Assembly: GCF_002099425.1 (NCBI RefSeq)
Contig: NW_018343972.1
Span: 2,559,001 to 2,623,000 of the forward strand
DNA length: 64,000 bases
Origin: Phascolarctos cinereus
Lineage: Eukaryota; Chordata; Mammalia; Diprotodontia; Phascolarctidae
Direction: 5' to 3'
Part shown: positions 42,601-53,010 of the stretch, in pieces
Position numbering within the stretch: the stretch's first letter is position 1
Layout of the letters: each line of letters starts with the position of its first letter
Position numbers and translations under genes: made by a program
The notes under the pieces: generated by a model
What the model was told of the DNA's origin: nothing
What the model saw: only the letters and a program-made list of their open reading frames with translations
The model's database searches: none

Positions 42601-42764
42601 GCAGTATCCTACTTCATTAGAATTACCTTTCATCTAAATGTTTCCGACTAGAATCTAGAAAGTTTCTTTGGTCTGCCTGGTTTTTCGGCAGGTGACCAGC
42701 CCCAGTGCTACCTGGACTTTCCCTCCCTTGTCTACACTAGCCTGTTTCTCAGTCTCCAGTCCCA

Positions 42765-43011
42765 CACTGTTGTTGTTCAGTCATTTTTTCAGCTGTGTCT
42801 GACTCTTTGTGACTCCATTTGGGGTTTTCTTAGCAAAGATGCTGGAGTGGTTTACCTTTTCTACCCCAGCTCATTGTACAGATAAGGAAACTGAGGCAAA
42901 TAGGGTTAAGTGACTTACCCAGGGTCACATAGTTAATAAGTAACTGAGGCTAGACTTGAATTCAGGTCTTCCTAACTCCCAAGTAGGTGCAATCCCACGT
43001 TACTAACTGCC
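42765..43011 (-). mobile_element. MAR1-like SINE
   Basis: Reverse full-length copy: CTGTTGTTGTTCAGTCATTT, 'gtgactccatttggggttttcttagcaaagatgctggagtgg', GGAAACTGAGGCAAATAGGG, right end 'tactaactgcct'. Confidence 0.9.
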
Positions 43012-43022
43012 TATTGGGTATT

Positions 43023-43910
43023 TCTACCTGATGTTCCATAGGAGTCCTGTGAGTTTGTCTTATGAGGTTGACTACATCTCCAAAATAGAATTCATGATCT
43101 TTCCCCTTCAAAACCCAAACATCTTCCAAACTTCCTTATTTCTGTTGAGGTCACCACCCCCTTCAAGTCACCTAGGTTTATAATGTTGGTGTCATCAGAA
43201 ACTCTTCAGCCACCCTCATCCCACGTATTCAATCAGTTACCAAGCCTTGTCAGTTCCACCATCATGGCATCTTTTGCATGGGTCTCCTTTTCCGCACGCA
43301 CATTGCCACTGACCCAGTCATTAGCTTGTCTCCTGAATCATTGTACTAGCTTGCTAACTGGTCTCCTTGCCCCTCTCCAATCTTCCTCTCTATAGGCGCT
43401 GAAAATGATTGCCTAAAACACAGTTTTGACCATGTCATTCTCCTGCTCAGTAAACACCAGTGCTCCCTGTTACATTGAGTATTAAATACAAGTACCTCTG
43501 TTTAAAGCTCTTTACAACCTGGCTCAAACCCACCCTTAACATATTCTATGATCCAGCCAAAATGTCTTTTTTGCTGTTTCTCAAACACAATATTTTATCT
43601 CCCATCTCTTTGTCTTAGAACATGTGGTCTACCATGACTTGATCTATCTCCCTCCATATTTCCATCACATAGAATGTCATAGAATCTCTATTTTACTTGA
43701 AAGCTCACTCAAAAGCTGTCTCCCCCACCCCCAATTGCTCATGTTCTCCTCCAAATTACATTGTTATTTATTTTGTATGTGTTGTTTGTCCCCATAGAAT
43801 GTGAGCTTCTTGGGTATAGGGACTATTTCATTTTTGTCTTTGTATTCTCAGTGCCTAACACAGTGACTGGGATGTAGTAGGTGCTTAAAAATGCTTGTGG
43901 ATCAATTCCC
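43023..43910 (+). mobile_element. L2/L3-like LINE 3' part, sense, about 890 bp
   Basis: Ordered blocks of the L2/L3 3' region: 'ttcaatcagttaccaagccttgtcagttccacc', 'ctagcttgctaactggtctccttgcccctctcc', 'aatgattgcctaaaacacagttttgaccatgtcattctcctgctcag', 'ctctttacaacctggctcaaacccaccct', 'gaatgtgagcttcttgggtatagggac..tttcatttttgtctttgtattctcagtgcctaacacagtgactgg'. No open frame of length. Confidence 0.88.
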
Positions 43911-44094
43911 TGCTTCTGCCAAACGTTGAGCTGATTTGACCTGCTTTTGGGTAGGATACAATTTAACCAAGGATATGCACCTGTTAAGCACCCTGGAAAT
44001 GATTGACTGCCTGTCACTCTTCCCTGACCCAGACTCTGCCCCCTGCAAAAGCCAGAAGAGATGAAACAATGACCATCTTGGGTGTAAAAAAAAA

Positions 44095-44520
44095 TGCTGG
44101 GCCTGACCTAAGGGAAACTGTTTATTATGATTCTAGTAAGTGAAATCCATTAAGTCTGACAGAAATACAGCAAAAGTTGAGATTTGTCATCTGTTTGTGG
44201 GGAGGGATGGGAGGCATTCAACTTACTTCTTTGCCAATTTAAGGTTATTATTCCCTCTGCACCTGCCCGGGGCAGTCTCTGTCGTTACATTCATTTTCCA
44301 GAGAAACCTGTTGAACTTTTCCACGTTTTCTGTGTGGTTTGGCAGAGGGATGGTATCTCTGGCACACGATGAGGTGTTTTCACCTAGATAGTCAGGCAAG
44401 GAATCTAAACAAATAGCTGACTCCCAGAGAAAGGGTCACTATTAACTCGAGTGCTTCCCAGCCACAATCTTGGGGAGGGATACTTTTCTCAGACTGCTGA
44501 CAAATTACTTTGGAGGACCA
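44095..44520. other. Low-repeat block, possibly conserved noncoding
   Basis: Repeat-free; TTTATTATGATTCTAG, CCATTAAGTC, CTTTGCCAATTTAAGG and CATTCATTTTCCAGAG words. Weaker than the 14-, 26- and 58-kb blocks. Confidence 0.3.
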
Positions 44521-44625
44521 GGAATTTGCAGTCAACCTTTGGGCTGAAGAAGCAGTTGGGGCTGGCAATTAGGAAGGGGAAAGTGAAAGAATGGTGAAAG
44601 AAGGAGGGGTAGATTGCCCCAGAAG

Positions 44626-44771
<146 letters not shown>

Positions 44772-44819
44772 AGGGACCTCCCTTTTCACTTGCTTCTCAT
44801 TTTGGTCATAGGATAATGC

Positions 44820-44960
44820 ATATGAGATAGAAGGGACCTTAGAAATAACTCAATCTAACATCCTTAAGGTCCAGAGAGGTTAAATGTCTTGCCTGAGGTT
44901 ACACAGTCAGCAAGCAATGCAGCTGGACTCTGAAAGCAGTCTCTGTTCTGACTCTACTCA
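44820..44960 (+). mobile_element. MIR/CORE-SINE-like fragment
   Basis: 'atagaagggaccttagaaataactcaatctaacatcc', 'gtccagagaggttaaatgtcttgcctgaggttacacagtcagcaagc'. Confidence 0.75.
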
Positions 44961-45168
44961 GACTCTACTCTGAGCCCAGATCCTTTATTATTACTGTATT
45001 TTTTAACAATTTGATGCGTCTATAATCATCTCATCAACGTGGACGTGGCCTCCAGTGGTGCAGAGCATAACCCATTCACTGCTGCTAGTGCCATGGACAT
45101 GTCCCCATGTCCTTCTAGAAGGAATCTATGAGAAGTCCACCTAGTGCCCTAGAAATCTTCCTCTATTG

Positions 45169-45889
45169 TAGAGATTCTTAACCTGGGATCACTGAATTTA
45201 TTTACATGTATATGTATATTTACATATATCTGCAATGCATTTGCATATACACAATGCAAGCATATGTGTGCATGCACATGCGTACACATATGTGCACACA
45301 ATATATATGCAGATATGCAGTGTGCAATGCACAATGTGATGCACACAGAATATGTGCATGTGTACACACGTATGCCTACATGCAAAACAATACATGCATG
45401 TGCACATGTAAGGAATGCAACGCACATACCCACATGTGTATACATGTGACCACAAATATGACATAGACAATGTATACCTATATACATGCATGTCCAGAAA
45501 TAACACATCCACAAATTATAATTTGTACACATTTATGCACAATAGGCAGCACGTATATATGTACACACAATGTATAATACATCTATGAATGCATTTATAC
45601 AACACATGCTCACACACATATATACGTGTATATGCGCACATGTGTATATATGTAAGCCATCTTTAGTATGTAGGTGCACTGCCCATGTGATGCACACATG
45701 CACAAAGTACATGTACATGACATGTATGTATTCACATGCAAACACATATGTTTCATGTACTCCATAGAACTGGTTTCCTTTGTAATCTTATGTATTTTAT
45801 GTATTTAAAATATTACCTTATGAAGGGGTCTCTAGTGTCTCTCAGACTACCAAAGGATTTGTGACACAAAAAAAAGTCAAGGAACCTTG
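45169..45889 (+). mobile_element. hAT-type element with a giant internal microsatellite
   Basis: Left end TAGAGATTCTTAACCTGGGA and right end GTCAAGGAACCTTG are degraded hAT inverted repeats. The right body (45765-45880: 'actggtttcctttgtaatcttatgtattttatg', 'tatgaaggggtctct', 'actaccaaaggatttgtgacacaaa') matches 13187-13392. Candidate 8-bp TSD CTCTATTG (45161-45168) / TTTTATTG (45890-45897), two C/T differences. Some 560 bp of tandem-like DNA has grown inside. Confidence 0.75.
45203..45764 (+). repeat. Complex alternating purine-pyrimidine repeat (TGTA/CACA/TGCA)
   Basis: Over 550 bp of mostly alternating purine-pyrimidine steps (ACATGTGCAC, GTATACATGTG and similar). It yields overlapping Cys/His/Tyr-rich frames on both strands (up to 127 codons), which are artefacts of composition. 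Confidence 0.9.
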
Positions 45890-46237
45890 TTTTATTGTTA
45901 TTTTTGTTGTTGTAGGGCTCCTGAGCTGGAAGAATTCTTCACATAAAGAAAGGAAGCACTGGGGCCAGCCCCTCCAGTCTTGGCTGCTCCGGTTAAAAGA
46001 GGGTCTGAAGGTGCACATACATTCAAAGCTTGGAGCAAGTCTTTCTGGGGAAAGCAGCCATGAGGAAGACAAGGGCTTGATGGTTGAGAGACTAGGCAAT
46101 AGAGGAAAAGGAAAATGGAGCCAGCAGCGGAAGAGACAACAGCTGCTGGGGGGATGCTGAGAATTTCCAGAGCCAAGCTAGGAATGAAGGCTCAGTATAA
46201 ACAAGAATAAAAGACTTCCAGTGTCATGAGATGTGAA

Positions 46238-46401
46238 GATGCTAAGAAAAAAGACTGAGCCACAGCCCGCTGCTGGGCCCCCCATCAACACACCAGAAGC
46301 TAAGAAAGGAGGTGACTTGGAGGCAGAGACTCTGGACCTGTACCAGGACACACAATTCCACGGACGTTTCTGGAGCTTAAGTGCGGCACTCCAAATTTCT
46401 G
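46238..46401 (+). other. Candidate short exon ending in a strong splice donor
   Basis: From ATG at 46238 an open frame of about 55 codons (MLRKKTEPQPAAGPP..., later DLYQDTQFHGRFWSLS) runs without repeat similarity to a good 5' splice site, CTG|GTGAGTGTG, at 46401/46402; the frame stops only eight bases into the intron. Composition is protein-like (acidic, basic and Pro residues mixed), unlike the microsatellite frames. No family recognised, no partner exon found in the window. It could be a lncRNA exon or chance. Confidence 0.2.
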
Positions 46402-46479
46402 GTGAGTGTGACTAAACCTTGAAGAGAAAGAAGGAAAACTGATGTGTCCAAAACTAGTGCTTTGATAAATGGATTCGGG

Positions 46480-46665
46480 TATGAGTCCCTTCTCTGTTTC
46501 TTCTATGAGCAGTGGGGTCAGAGTTCAAATTCAGACTTCTTCCTTACTTGCCTTTGGGATCTTGATCTATTTGGCCCTTAGTCTCTTCATCTATTAAATG
46601 AAATAATTTGATTAGATGACCTTCAGGTTCATTCCCATCCCTGAATCTATGATCCCATTGTTTTT
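46480..46665 (+). mobile_element. MIR fragment
   Basis: 'agtggggtcagagttcaaattcagacttcttccttacttgcctttggga', 'cccttagtctcttcatctattaaatgaaataatttgattagatgaccttcagg'. Confidence 0.75.
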
Positions 46666-46809
46666 AATCAACGTGTTCTGTGTTAATGTTTTAGGAACTT
46701 TGTGCTTTCAGAGGTTGTGGGGACACTTTTATTTTATGTATTTTCAATACTACTACTATTTTCTCTCCCTGATAATTGAAAAGCAAAAGTAATTTCTATG
46801 TTGATCATG

Positions 46810-47545
46810 TAAAACCAAAACAAAACAAAAGGTGTTTTCAGTCTTCAGCCTGAGTTTATCCCCTTTCTATTAGTAGGTGGGTTATATGTCTCATCACAGG
46901 TCCTCTGGAATTGTGGTTGGTCATGACATTGATTAGAGTTCTTAAATCTTTCAAAGCTGTTTTCATAGTGTTGTTAACATAAAAAAAATTCTTCTGGTTC
47001 TGCTTCTTTCACTCTGCATCAGTTCATACAGATCTGCCTGCTTTTCTCTGAAATCATCCCTTTTGCTCCTTCACTATTTCTTATAGCACAATAGTATTCC
47101 ATTACATTAATATAATCTTAATTTGTTCCGCCACTCTTCACTTCATAGGTCGTCTCTTAGTGTCCAGTTGTTTGTCCCCATACAAAGAGCTGCTATAAAT
47201 ATTTGTGTGCATAATCCTTCTTTCTTTGATTTCTTCAAGATATAGACCTGGTAGTGATAACACTGGGTCAAAGGTTATGTGTAGTATTGTAACTTTTGGC
47301 ACAGTTCCAAATTGCTTTTTTTTTTTTTTGGTCTAGGCAATGGGGTTAAGTGACTTGCACAGGGTTACACAGCTAGTAAGTGTTATGTGTCTGAGGCCAG
47401 ATTTGAACTCAGGTCCTCCTGAATCCAGGACTGGTACTCTATCCACTGCGCCACCTAGCTGCCCCTCCAAATTGCTTTTCAGAATCGCTGTACCACTTCA
47501 TACCTCCACCAAAAATACATTAATATGCCTGTTTTCTGTGGGGAC
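46810..47545 (-). mobile_element. Old L1 LINE 3' end, antisense, split by a SINE
   Basis: Parallel to 255-1500: 'ggtcctctggaattgtggttggtcatgacattgattagagttcttaa', 'ctgcatcagttcatacagatctg', 'agcacaatagtattccattacatt', 'aagagctgctataaatattt', 'ttccaaattgcttttcagaatcgctg..cacttcatacctccacc'. Confidence 0.82.
47320..47465 (-). mobile_element. WSINE1-like SINE with exact 14-bp TSD
   Basis: Reverse copy from poly-T to 'ccactgcgccacctagctgcccc'. TSD TCCAAATTGCTTTT at 47306-47319 and 47466-47479, lying in L1 sequence. Confidence 0.95.
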
Positions 47546-47954
47546 ACTTTGTAAAGACATGAGCCTGATTCTGCTATTTCCACGTGAGATTTCTTGGCAG
47601 GAATAATAAGTCATAGACGTTAATATCACAAAGATTTACCTAAGATTGAATTCGTCCCAATAGAGAAGAAGGACCTAAAGACCCTATAGTGTATATGGAC
47701 TGGAGGGAATTCCTGGGTAAGGAAACTCCCGCTGCCAATCCAGATCGATGCTTTCTTTGACTTGCCAATATGTGACAGATGTGGGACTTTAATTCAGGTC
47801 TTATTGGTTCTAGGACCAGCTTTCTACCTGCCCTACCACACTACCTCTCACATCGGTTAGACTATTATAATTATTGTGGTAACTAATGTGTGCAGCTTTG
47901 GCCTGGCCTCGGTTCAGAATCAGCCAGTCTTAACTGAACATGTAACTTCAACTT

Positions 47955-48150
47955 ATCCTTTAAGCCATACTAACAAATATTAAATAAGAGAAAGAGTGCT
48001 GGATTTGGACTCAGAAAACTTGGGTTGGAATCTAGCTCTGCCACTTGCTACATATATGACTGCTCTGAGCCTCACTTTCCACATCTGTAAAAAAAGAAAA
48101 AGAAAGCTGGACCAGATAGCTCATCTTAGATCCACATCTATCATCCTATG
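47955..48150 (+). mobile_element. MIR SINE
   Basis: 'agagaaagagtgctggatttggactcagaaaacttgggttggaatctagctctgccacttgct', 'gcctcactttccacatctgtaaa'. A CORE-SINE piece precedes it at about 47760-47850. Confidence 0.82.
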
Positions 48151-48618
48151 ATGTTAAATCAAACCACAACCAAATCCTTCTTAGTTCATACATACAGAAG
48201 GTAGAGGAAGCCCTTCCTGTTCCTTCTCTTGTCCCTTCTCCTCCCACTTCTGTGTCCCCTCTTGAATCATTTTTTAGCTTTTCACTTGGCAATGCTACCC
48301 AATCACTGCAGTCCCAATTCCTCCTGCATCCCAGAGAGAAAGTCAGCAAGCTCTTGGGTTTGCAAACCACTCAAAGTGGTTTTTGTCTGTTTCTGGAAAC
48401 CTCTCTGACCTCACACTTGGGTCTGGGAAGTAGGGAGGGTCACAGAACACATCTCTTTGAATCAGCTGTTTGTTAAGGTTCTTTGTGCAGACCCATAGTT
48501 GCATGTATGCTGTTAAAGGAGAAAGGGGCTAATGTATCATCACCAAAATAAGACTTCATCTCAGGCTACCACCTCAGGTGGACAAAACTCGATGGGATAA
48601 GTGTTTCTCCTTGTGTAG
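48151..48618. other. Unassigned DNA
   Basis: No gene or repeat recognised. Overlapping 74-codon frames on both strands (48146-48476) are chance. Confidence 0.4.
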
Positions 48619-48626
48619 TGTTTCCC

Positions 48627-48890
48627 CAGGGATGTGCTGGTAAAACACGTTTTTTTTAAAAAAATGTATGTATGACACACTTTTCATCTTATTACCATTT
48701 TCTCAATCATCTTAAATTTAATCTTCATTATTAACATCTTTTCTATCACTCTATTAAGTCTAGAAAATCAACAAAGCAATAAATCAAATCCTGATTACTA
48801 GCATTTGCCAATTTCCAAGACATAAATGCTCACACTGAAAATTTAACAGTTGGTTGAGCTGGGGTTTGAGTTGGCTCCAGGACCCTCTTG
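48627..48890 (+). mobile_element. hAT non-autonomous element, family A
   Basis: Left end CAGGGATGTGCTGGTAAAAC, right end GGCTCCAGGACCCTCTTG. 8-bp TSD TGTTTCCC (48619-48626) / TGTTTTCC (48891-48898). Shares 'cattattaacat.ttt.tatcact.t.ttaag', 'aaatcaaatcctgatt', 'aatttaacagttgg' with the other copies. It has no MITE at the site where 27203-27320 sits in copy 1. Confidence 0.88.
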
Positions 48891-49509
48891 TGTTTTCCTC
48901 ATCTTCTGCTTATAGTCAGATCTCTCCTCCATCCTGTACTTCTTTTTCTCTCTTGTACTGCTGTTAGTTATCAACATCATACCTTAACAAAGTTTGACTA
49001 ATGTGAGGCAAACTTAGGTGGCAAACACTTGTTCTCCTTGACGAGTGAAGAGACCAGAGCATCCAAGGACAACCATAGTTTATTTATGAATATTTATAAA
49101 TTTATAAATATATCGAGGTGGATGGAATAGTATTATCTCACAAAACAATGATAAGCATCTAAAAAGATCTTAGTTTGAGGTCCAACTAAGCCATATCATC
49201 CTAAGAGCATTTATAGATGAAAGTGAAAGGACAACAAAGAGATGGAAAAGGAAACAGATTGGCCAGAATTTTCACAACACTATTCTACTATTCTCTTCTC
49301 ATTATCAGTTACATTGGAACTTTGTCATTTGGATGCTAATACCTAAGCACTTGATATACTATGTAAAGAAATACAGGCATACCTTGTTTTATTGCACTTC
49401 TCTTTATTGTACTTTACAAATATTGATCATCATCATCATCATCATTATTTTACAAATTGAAGGTTTGTGGCATCCCTGTATCCAGCATTTTTGTTGGTGC
49501 CATTTTTTT

Positions 49510-49650
49510 TTTAGGCAGTTGGGGTTAAGTGACTTGCCCAGGGTCACACAGCTAATAAAGGTCAAGTGTTTGGTCTGAGGCCAGATTTGAACTCAGGTCC
49601 TCCTGATTCCAGGGCCAGTGTTCTATCCACTGTGCCACCTAGCTGCCCCA
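49510..49650 (-). mobile_element. WSINE1-like SINE inside Tigger
   Basis: Reverse copy ending 'ccactgtgccacctagctgcccc'. Flanked by CCATTTTTTT at 49500-49509 and 49651-49660, which overlaps the tail complement. Confidence 0.92.
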
Positions 49651-50303
49651 CCATTTTTTTCAATAGTATGTGCTCACCTAGTGTCTCTGTTACAATTTGG
49701 CAATTCCCACAATAATTCAAACTTTTTCAGTATTTTTATCTCTTTATCAGTGATCTTTGATATTACTATTGTCATTGTTTGGGAGTGACAGGAATCATGC
49801 CCAAATAAGACAGTGAACTTAATTGATAAAATGTTGTATGTGTTCTGGCTGCTCCATCTACTGGCTATTCCCCTTTGCTCTCCCTCTTCTTCAGACTTCC
49901 TATTCCTATTCCAACACAACAATGTTGAATTTAGGTCAGTTAATAACCCTACAATGGCCTCTAAGTGGTTAAGTGAAAAGAAGAGTGATAGATGGGGCAA
50001 ACTTTGTTGTTGTCTTATTTTAAGAAATTGGTACAGCCATTGTAACTTTTACCAACCAACGCCCTAATCAGTCAGTAGCCATCAACATGGAAGCAAGACC
50101 CTCTACCAACAAAAATATTCTGACTTGCTGAAGGCTCATATGATGGCTAGCATTTTTTAGCAATAAAGTATTTTTTAATTAAGATATGTAAATTGGTTTT
50201 TTTAGACATAGTACTATTACACACTTAATAGACTACAGTATAGAATAAACATAACTTTTATATGTACTGGGAAATCAAAAATTTCGTGTGACTCATTTTA
50301 TTG

Positions 50304-50519
50304 TTAAGAGATGATTATTTCTCTCTTATATTAATAATCAGTTATTGAATTAGGACCAGGAATTTTTTTTTCTTATTTCCTCATTCAGAAATCAGTCCCT
50401 TGTAGTTTGTTCAGCAGCATCTGAAGGACATTGCTGATAATGAGGCTGATTAACTTTGTCCTCAATCTTGTTCAGATCCCACCCCAAGTGGGGAAACCCA
50501 TTGTGTTCTACTCAGACTT

Positions 50520-50563
<44 letters not shown>

Positions 50564-50885
50564 GATCCTTTGTGTAGATTGCCAGGGCTAGGGGTGGTCT
50601 GGGAGTAAAAGTGATATAATCAATATCATGTACCCTAGCCCCTCATTAGAATAGGTCTACCTCTCATTACAATATTCATTCTTCTCATTAATTGTTAAAC
50701 AATCAGAGTTGATTGGTACCAGTCAGGGATATCCATTCTTCCAAGGGCACATAAGTGTCAAGAAGCCACCATGATCCATCTTTAGTTCACGAGAGATGGC
50801 CAAGTGATCAATTGTTTTATTAATTATTTGCTAGCCATAATTTGCTAGCCTAGAAATTATGACTCTTGAACTTTTCATTTGTCAC
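50304..50885 (+). mobile_element. Solo LTR of a class I-like endogenous retrovirus, inside Tigger
   Basis: About 582-bp fossil LTR, flanked by ATTG at 50300-50303 and 50886-50889 (4-bp TSD); Tigger text resumes exactly after it. Related over its length to the LTR at 23505-23977. It has a (TG)n run (50521-50560) in the place where that copy has 'gcttgggtggggc'. No internal region. Younger than the Tigger copy that holds it. Confidence 0.8.
50521..50561 (+). repeat. (TG)n microsatellite in LTR
   Basis: About 41 bp pure TG. Confidence 0.97.
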
Positions 50886-51094
50886 ATTGAGATATTTGCT
50901 TTATTGTGGTGGTCTGGAACTGAACCTGCAATATCTCTGAGGGATGCCTGTATAAAATATCATGAAAAAAGATGAAATAGGGAAGAGCAGCAGGACCTGA
51001 CCGGTTTTGCCCAGAAGAAATCCGTGCCTGAGGAAAAACAATTTGAAAACATTAAGGGATCGGTTTTTTTTTCCCAGGAAATCTCAAGAGTCAA

Positions 51095-51225
51095 GACAAT
51101 CAGTATTGATTACGTGCCTTCTATGCTAAGCACTGTGCTAAGCACTGGGGGTACAAAGAAAGGAAAAAAAAATAGTCCCTGCCCTTAAAGAGCTTACAGT
51201 CTAATGTGAAGAGACTCTGTAGAGG
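51095..51225 (-). mobile_element. L2-like LINE 3' end, antisense
   Basis: 'caatcagtattgattacgtgccttctatgctaagcactgtgctaagcactgggggtac' and 'agtccctgcccttaaagagcttacagtctaatg'. Confidence 0.85.
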
Positions 51226-51414
51226 GGACTATACCAAATGATTGGATAAAACCATGGATGGAAATATCAAAAAAAGTTGTGTATGGGTGTATGGGGAACT
51301 CCAAAGAGCAAACTGTACCAAAACCATGGATGAAAATAATACCCGCAAATATTAGCTGAGAGGACACCTGTTATAGCTAACCCATGAGCCTACTCTCTCT
51401 TCTCTATAAAAACT

Positions 51415-51860
51415 TTGTGGGAATGATATAGTCAGACAATCTGGGTTCAAATCCCATCTCTACACTTGCTACCTCTGTGACTTTGAGTAAGTCTCTTGAC
51501 CTCTCTGGCTTTTGGTTTTCCTGGTCGATAAAATGAGGTATTTGGATTAAATGATCTCTAAGGTCCCTTCCAGGGTAGCTTGGTGGTGCAGTGGATAGAG
51601 TGCTGGGTCTGAAGTCAGAACACTCATCGTCCTGAGTTCAAATCTGGCCTCAGACACTTACTAGCTGTGTGACCCTGGGCAAGCCACTTATAACCCTGTT
51701 TGCCACAGCTTCCTCATCTATAAAATGAGCTGGAGAAGGAAATGGCAAACCACTCCAGGATCTTTGCCTAGAAAACCCCAAATGGGGTCTGGAAGAGTCT
51801 GACACAACTGAAAATGACTGAAAACAAGGTCTCTTCCAGCTCCAGATCTGTGTTTTTTTT
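51415..51860 (+). mobile_element. MIR SINE split by a MAR1-like SINE
   Basis: MIR parts at 51415-51573 ('ctgggttcaaatcccatctctacacttgc', 'aagtctcttgacctctctggc', 'ggattaaatgatctctaaggtcccttcc') and 51826-51860 ('aaggtctcttccagctccagatctgtg'). Confidence 0.88.
51574..51825 (+). mobile_element. MAR1-like SINE with 14-bp TSD
   Basis: Full-length copy ('gtagcttggtggtgcagtggatagagtgctgggtctg', TGAGCTGGAGAAGGAAATGG, 'actgaaaatgactgaaaac'). TSD AAGGTCCCTTCCAG (51560-51573) / AAGGTCTCTTCCAG (51826-51839), 13 of 14. Confidence 0.93.
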
Positions 51861-52029
51861 TTTTAAATTGAAAGTATCTGATGAAAACATGGGAATAAAT
51901 AGGCGTGTGTGAATGATTTTCTACAGCAGGTGACATCTTTACAGTCACCAAAAGGTTCAGATAACACAATATTCCTCAATGTTTGTAAAACAGCATTTGA
52001 CTCACTAGAGAAAATTCAGTCTTAAACAA

Positions 52030-52205
52030 AATATTGTTTAGAGGAAAGAGTCTTGTATTTGTTGTCAAAGGATCTCCAGCCTCTGACACTAGCTATGTGA
52101 CCTTGGGCAAGTCACAGAATTTCCCTGGCCTCAGCTTCCTTACCTACAAAATAAAGATTGACCTCTAATTTTTTTTTTTTTTTTGTAGCTAAGCCTATGA
52201 GCCTA
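52030..52205 (+). mobile_element. MIR SINE fragment
   Basis: 'ggaaagagtcttgtatttgttgtcaaaggatc', 'ctagctatgtgaccttgggcaagtcacagaatttccctggcctcagcttcc', with a T17 run at 52167. Confidence 0.8.
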
Positions 52206-52224
52206 TGATCTCAATTAGGACTCT

Positions 52225-52578
52225 CCTCTGACAAGGCATCTCTCATCCATATGTTAAGAGCATACAAGATTCCTTGTTAAGTATAATCATGGAGATTACT
52301 CTGTTCAGTGACTCTCTTATTATTAATGTCAAGTGAGGCAGAAAAGCAGGAGACATATGCTTGCCAAGGGATTTCTTTACTGCCATGAAGAATGTCTTGT
52401 GAAGAGTCCAAATGGATGAAGGATTCCCTATAAAATGGCCTAAGCCTTCCAGATGTTTGTTTGTAGATGACATAATGCTCATCACATCAAGTCCCCAAAT
52501 ACTACAGGGCTACCTCTAGAAGGTCCACGACCACCCAAGGAATCAGCCTAATAATCCATAAAGGAAAACAAAAGAGAA
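52225..52578 (+). mobile_element. RTE-clade LINE fragment, reverse-transcriptase palm
   Basis: Plus-strand translation gives scattered RT landmarks in order: a 'VRQ..GD.(I)CLP..FFTAM..VL' stretch (about 52332-52405) matching the RTE 'VRQGDTISPKLFTA.LE', then LFVDDIMLITSSPQILQ (about 52457-52507) matching the catalytic '(F)ADDI.L...SPQ.LQ', then GISLIIHKGKQK (about 52539) matching 'GLKIN..KTK'. The pieces are in different frames with stops, so the copy is dead. D-D of the active site is retained. Confidence 0.72.
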
Positions 52579-52734
52579 GAAAAGCTATATATTATTCAGA
52601 TTAAAACATGGTTATTTCTTGGTGAATGGTTAGTCTATTAAGTTAGTATATCAATATGCCCATTTGTATCAGTTTTAATGTATCAATATACCCATTTGTA
52701 TTGGTTTTAGTGTTTCAATACACCTATCATTGCT

Positions 52735-53010
52735 GCTGGGGTAGGGGAGAAGGGAACAAATTATTAAGTACTCCCCATGTGCCAGGCATTGTGCTAAGTA
52801 TTTTACAAATATTATCTTATTTTATCCTCACAACAACACTGGGAGGTAGGGGCTATTATGATCCCATTTTTTCAGTTGAAGAAATCCAGGCAGATGGAAG
52901 TAAATCACTTTCCCAGAGTCACACAGCCAGCAAGTCTCTTAAGCCAAATTGGAACTCAGGTCTTCCTGACTCCAGGCCCAGGATTTTATCCACTTTTTCA
53001 GCTAGCTGAT
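52735..53010 (+). mobile_element. MIR3/THER-type CORE-SINE
   Basis: 'attaagtactccccatgtgccaggcattgtgctaagtattttacaaatattatcttattttatcctcacaacaacactgggaggtag', 'cccagagtcacacagccagcaagtctcttaag', 'ccaggcccaggattttatccac'. Confidence 0.88.

Larger units (their letters stand above)
49374..50950 (+). mobile_element. Tigger1-like (pogo/Tc1-mariner) DNA transposon, internally deleted, with two nested insertions
   Basis: Ends CAGGCATACCTTGTTTTATT and CTCTGAGGGATGCCTG with a TA duplication at 49372-49373 and 50951-50952. The 5' non-coding text and first transposase codons are present ('aacccTACAATGGCCTCTAAGTGG', M-A-S-K-W, about 49950), then the sequence jumps to the 3' part ('gcaaactttgttgttgtcttattttaagaaattg', about 49997), so nearly the whole transposase, including the DDE domain, is missing. 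The 3' UTR follows ('ttagcaataaagtattttttaattaag', 'cacacttaatagactacagtatag'). A SINE (49510-49650) and a solo LTR (50304-50885) lie inside. Without them it is about 850 bp. Confidence 0.93.

Noticed and set aside
45149-45767. Overlapping Cys/His/Tyr-rich frames up to 127 codons on both strands, looking like metal-binding repeats
   Set aside because: Alternating purine-pyrimidine repeat gives such residues in all frames on both strands.
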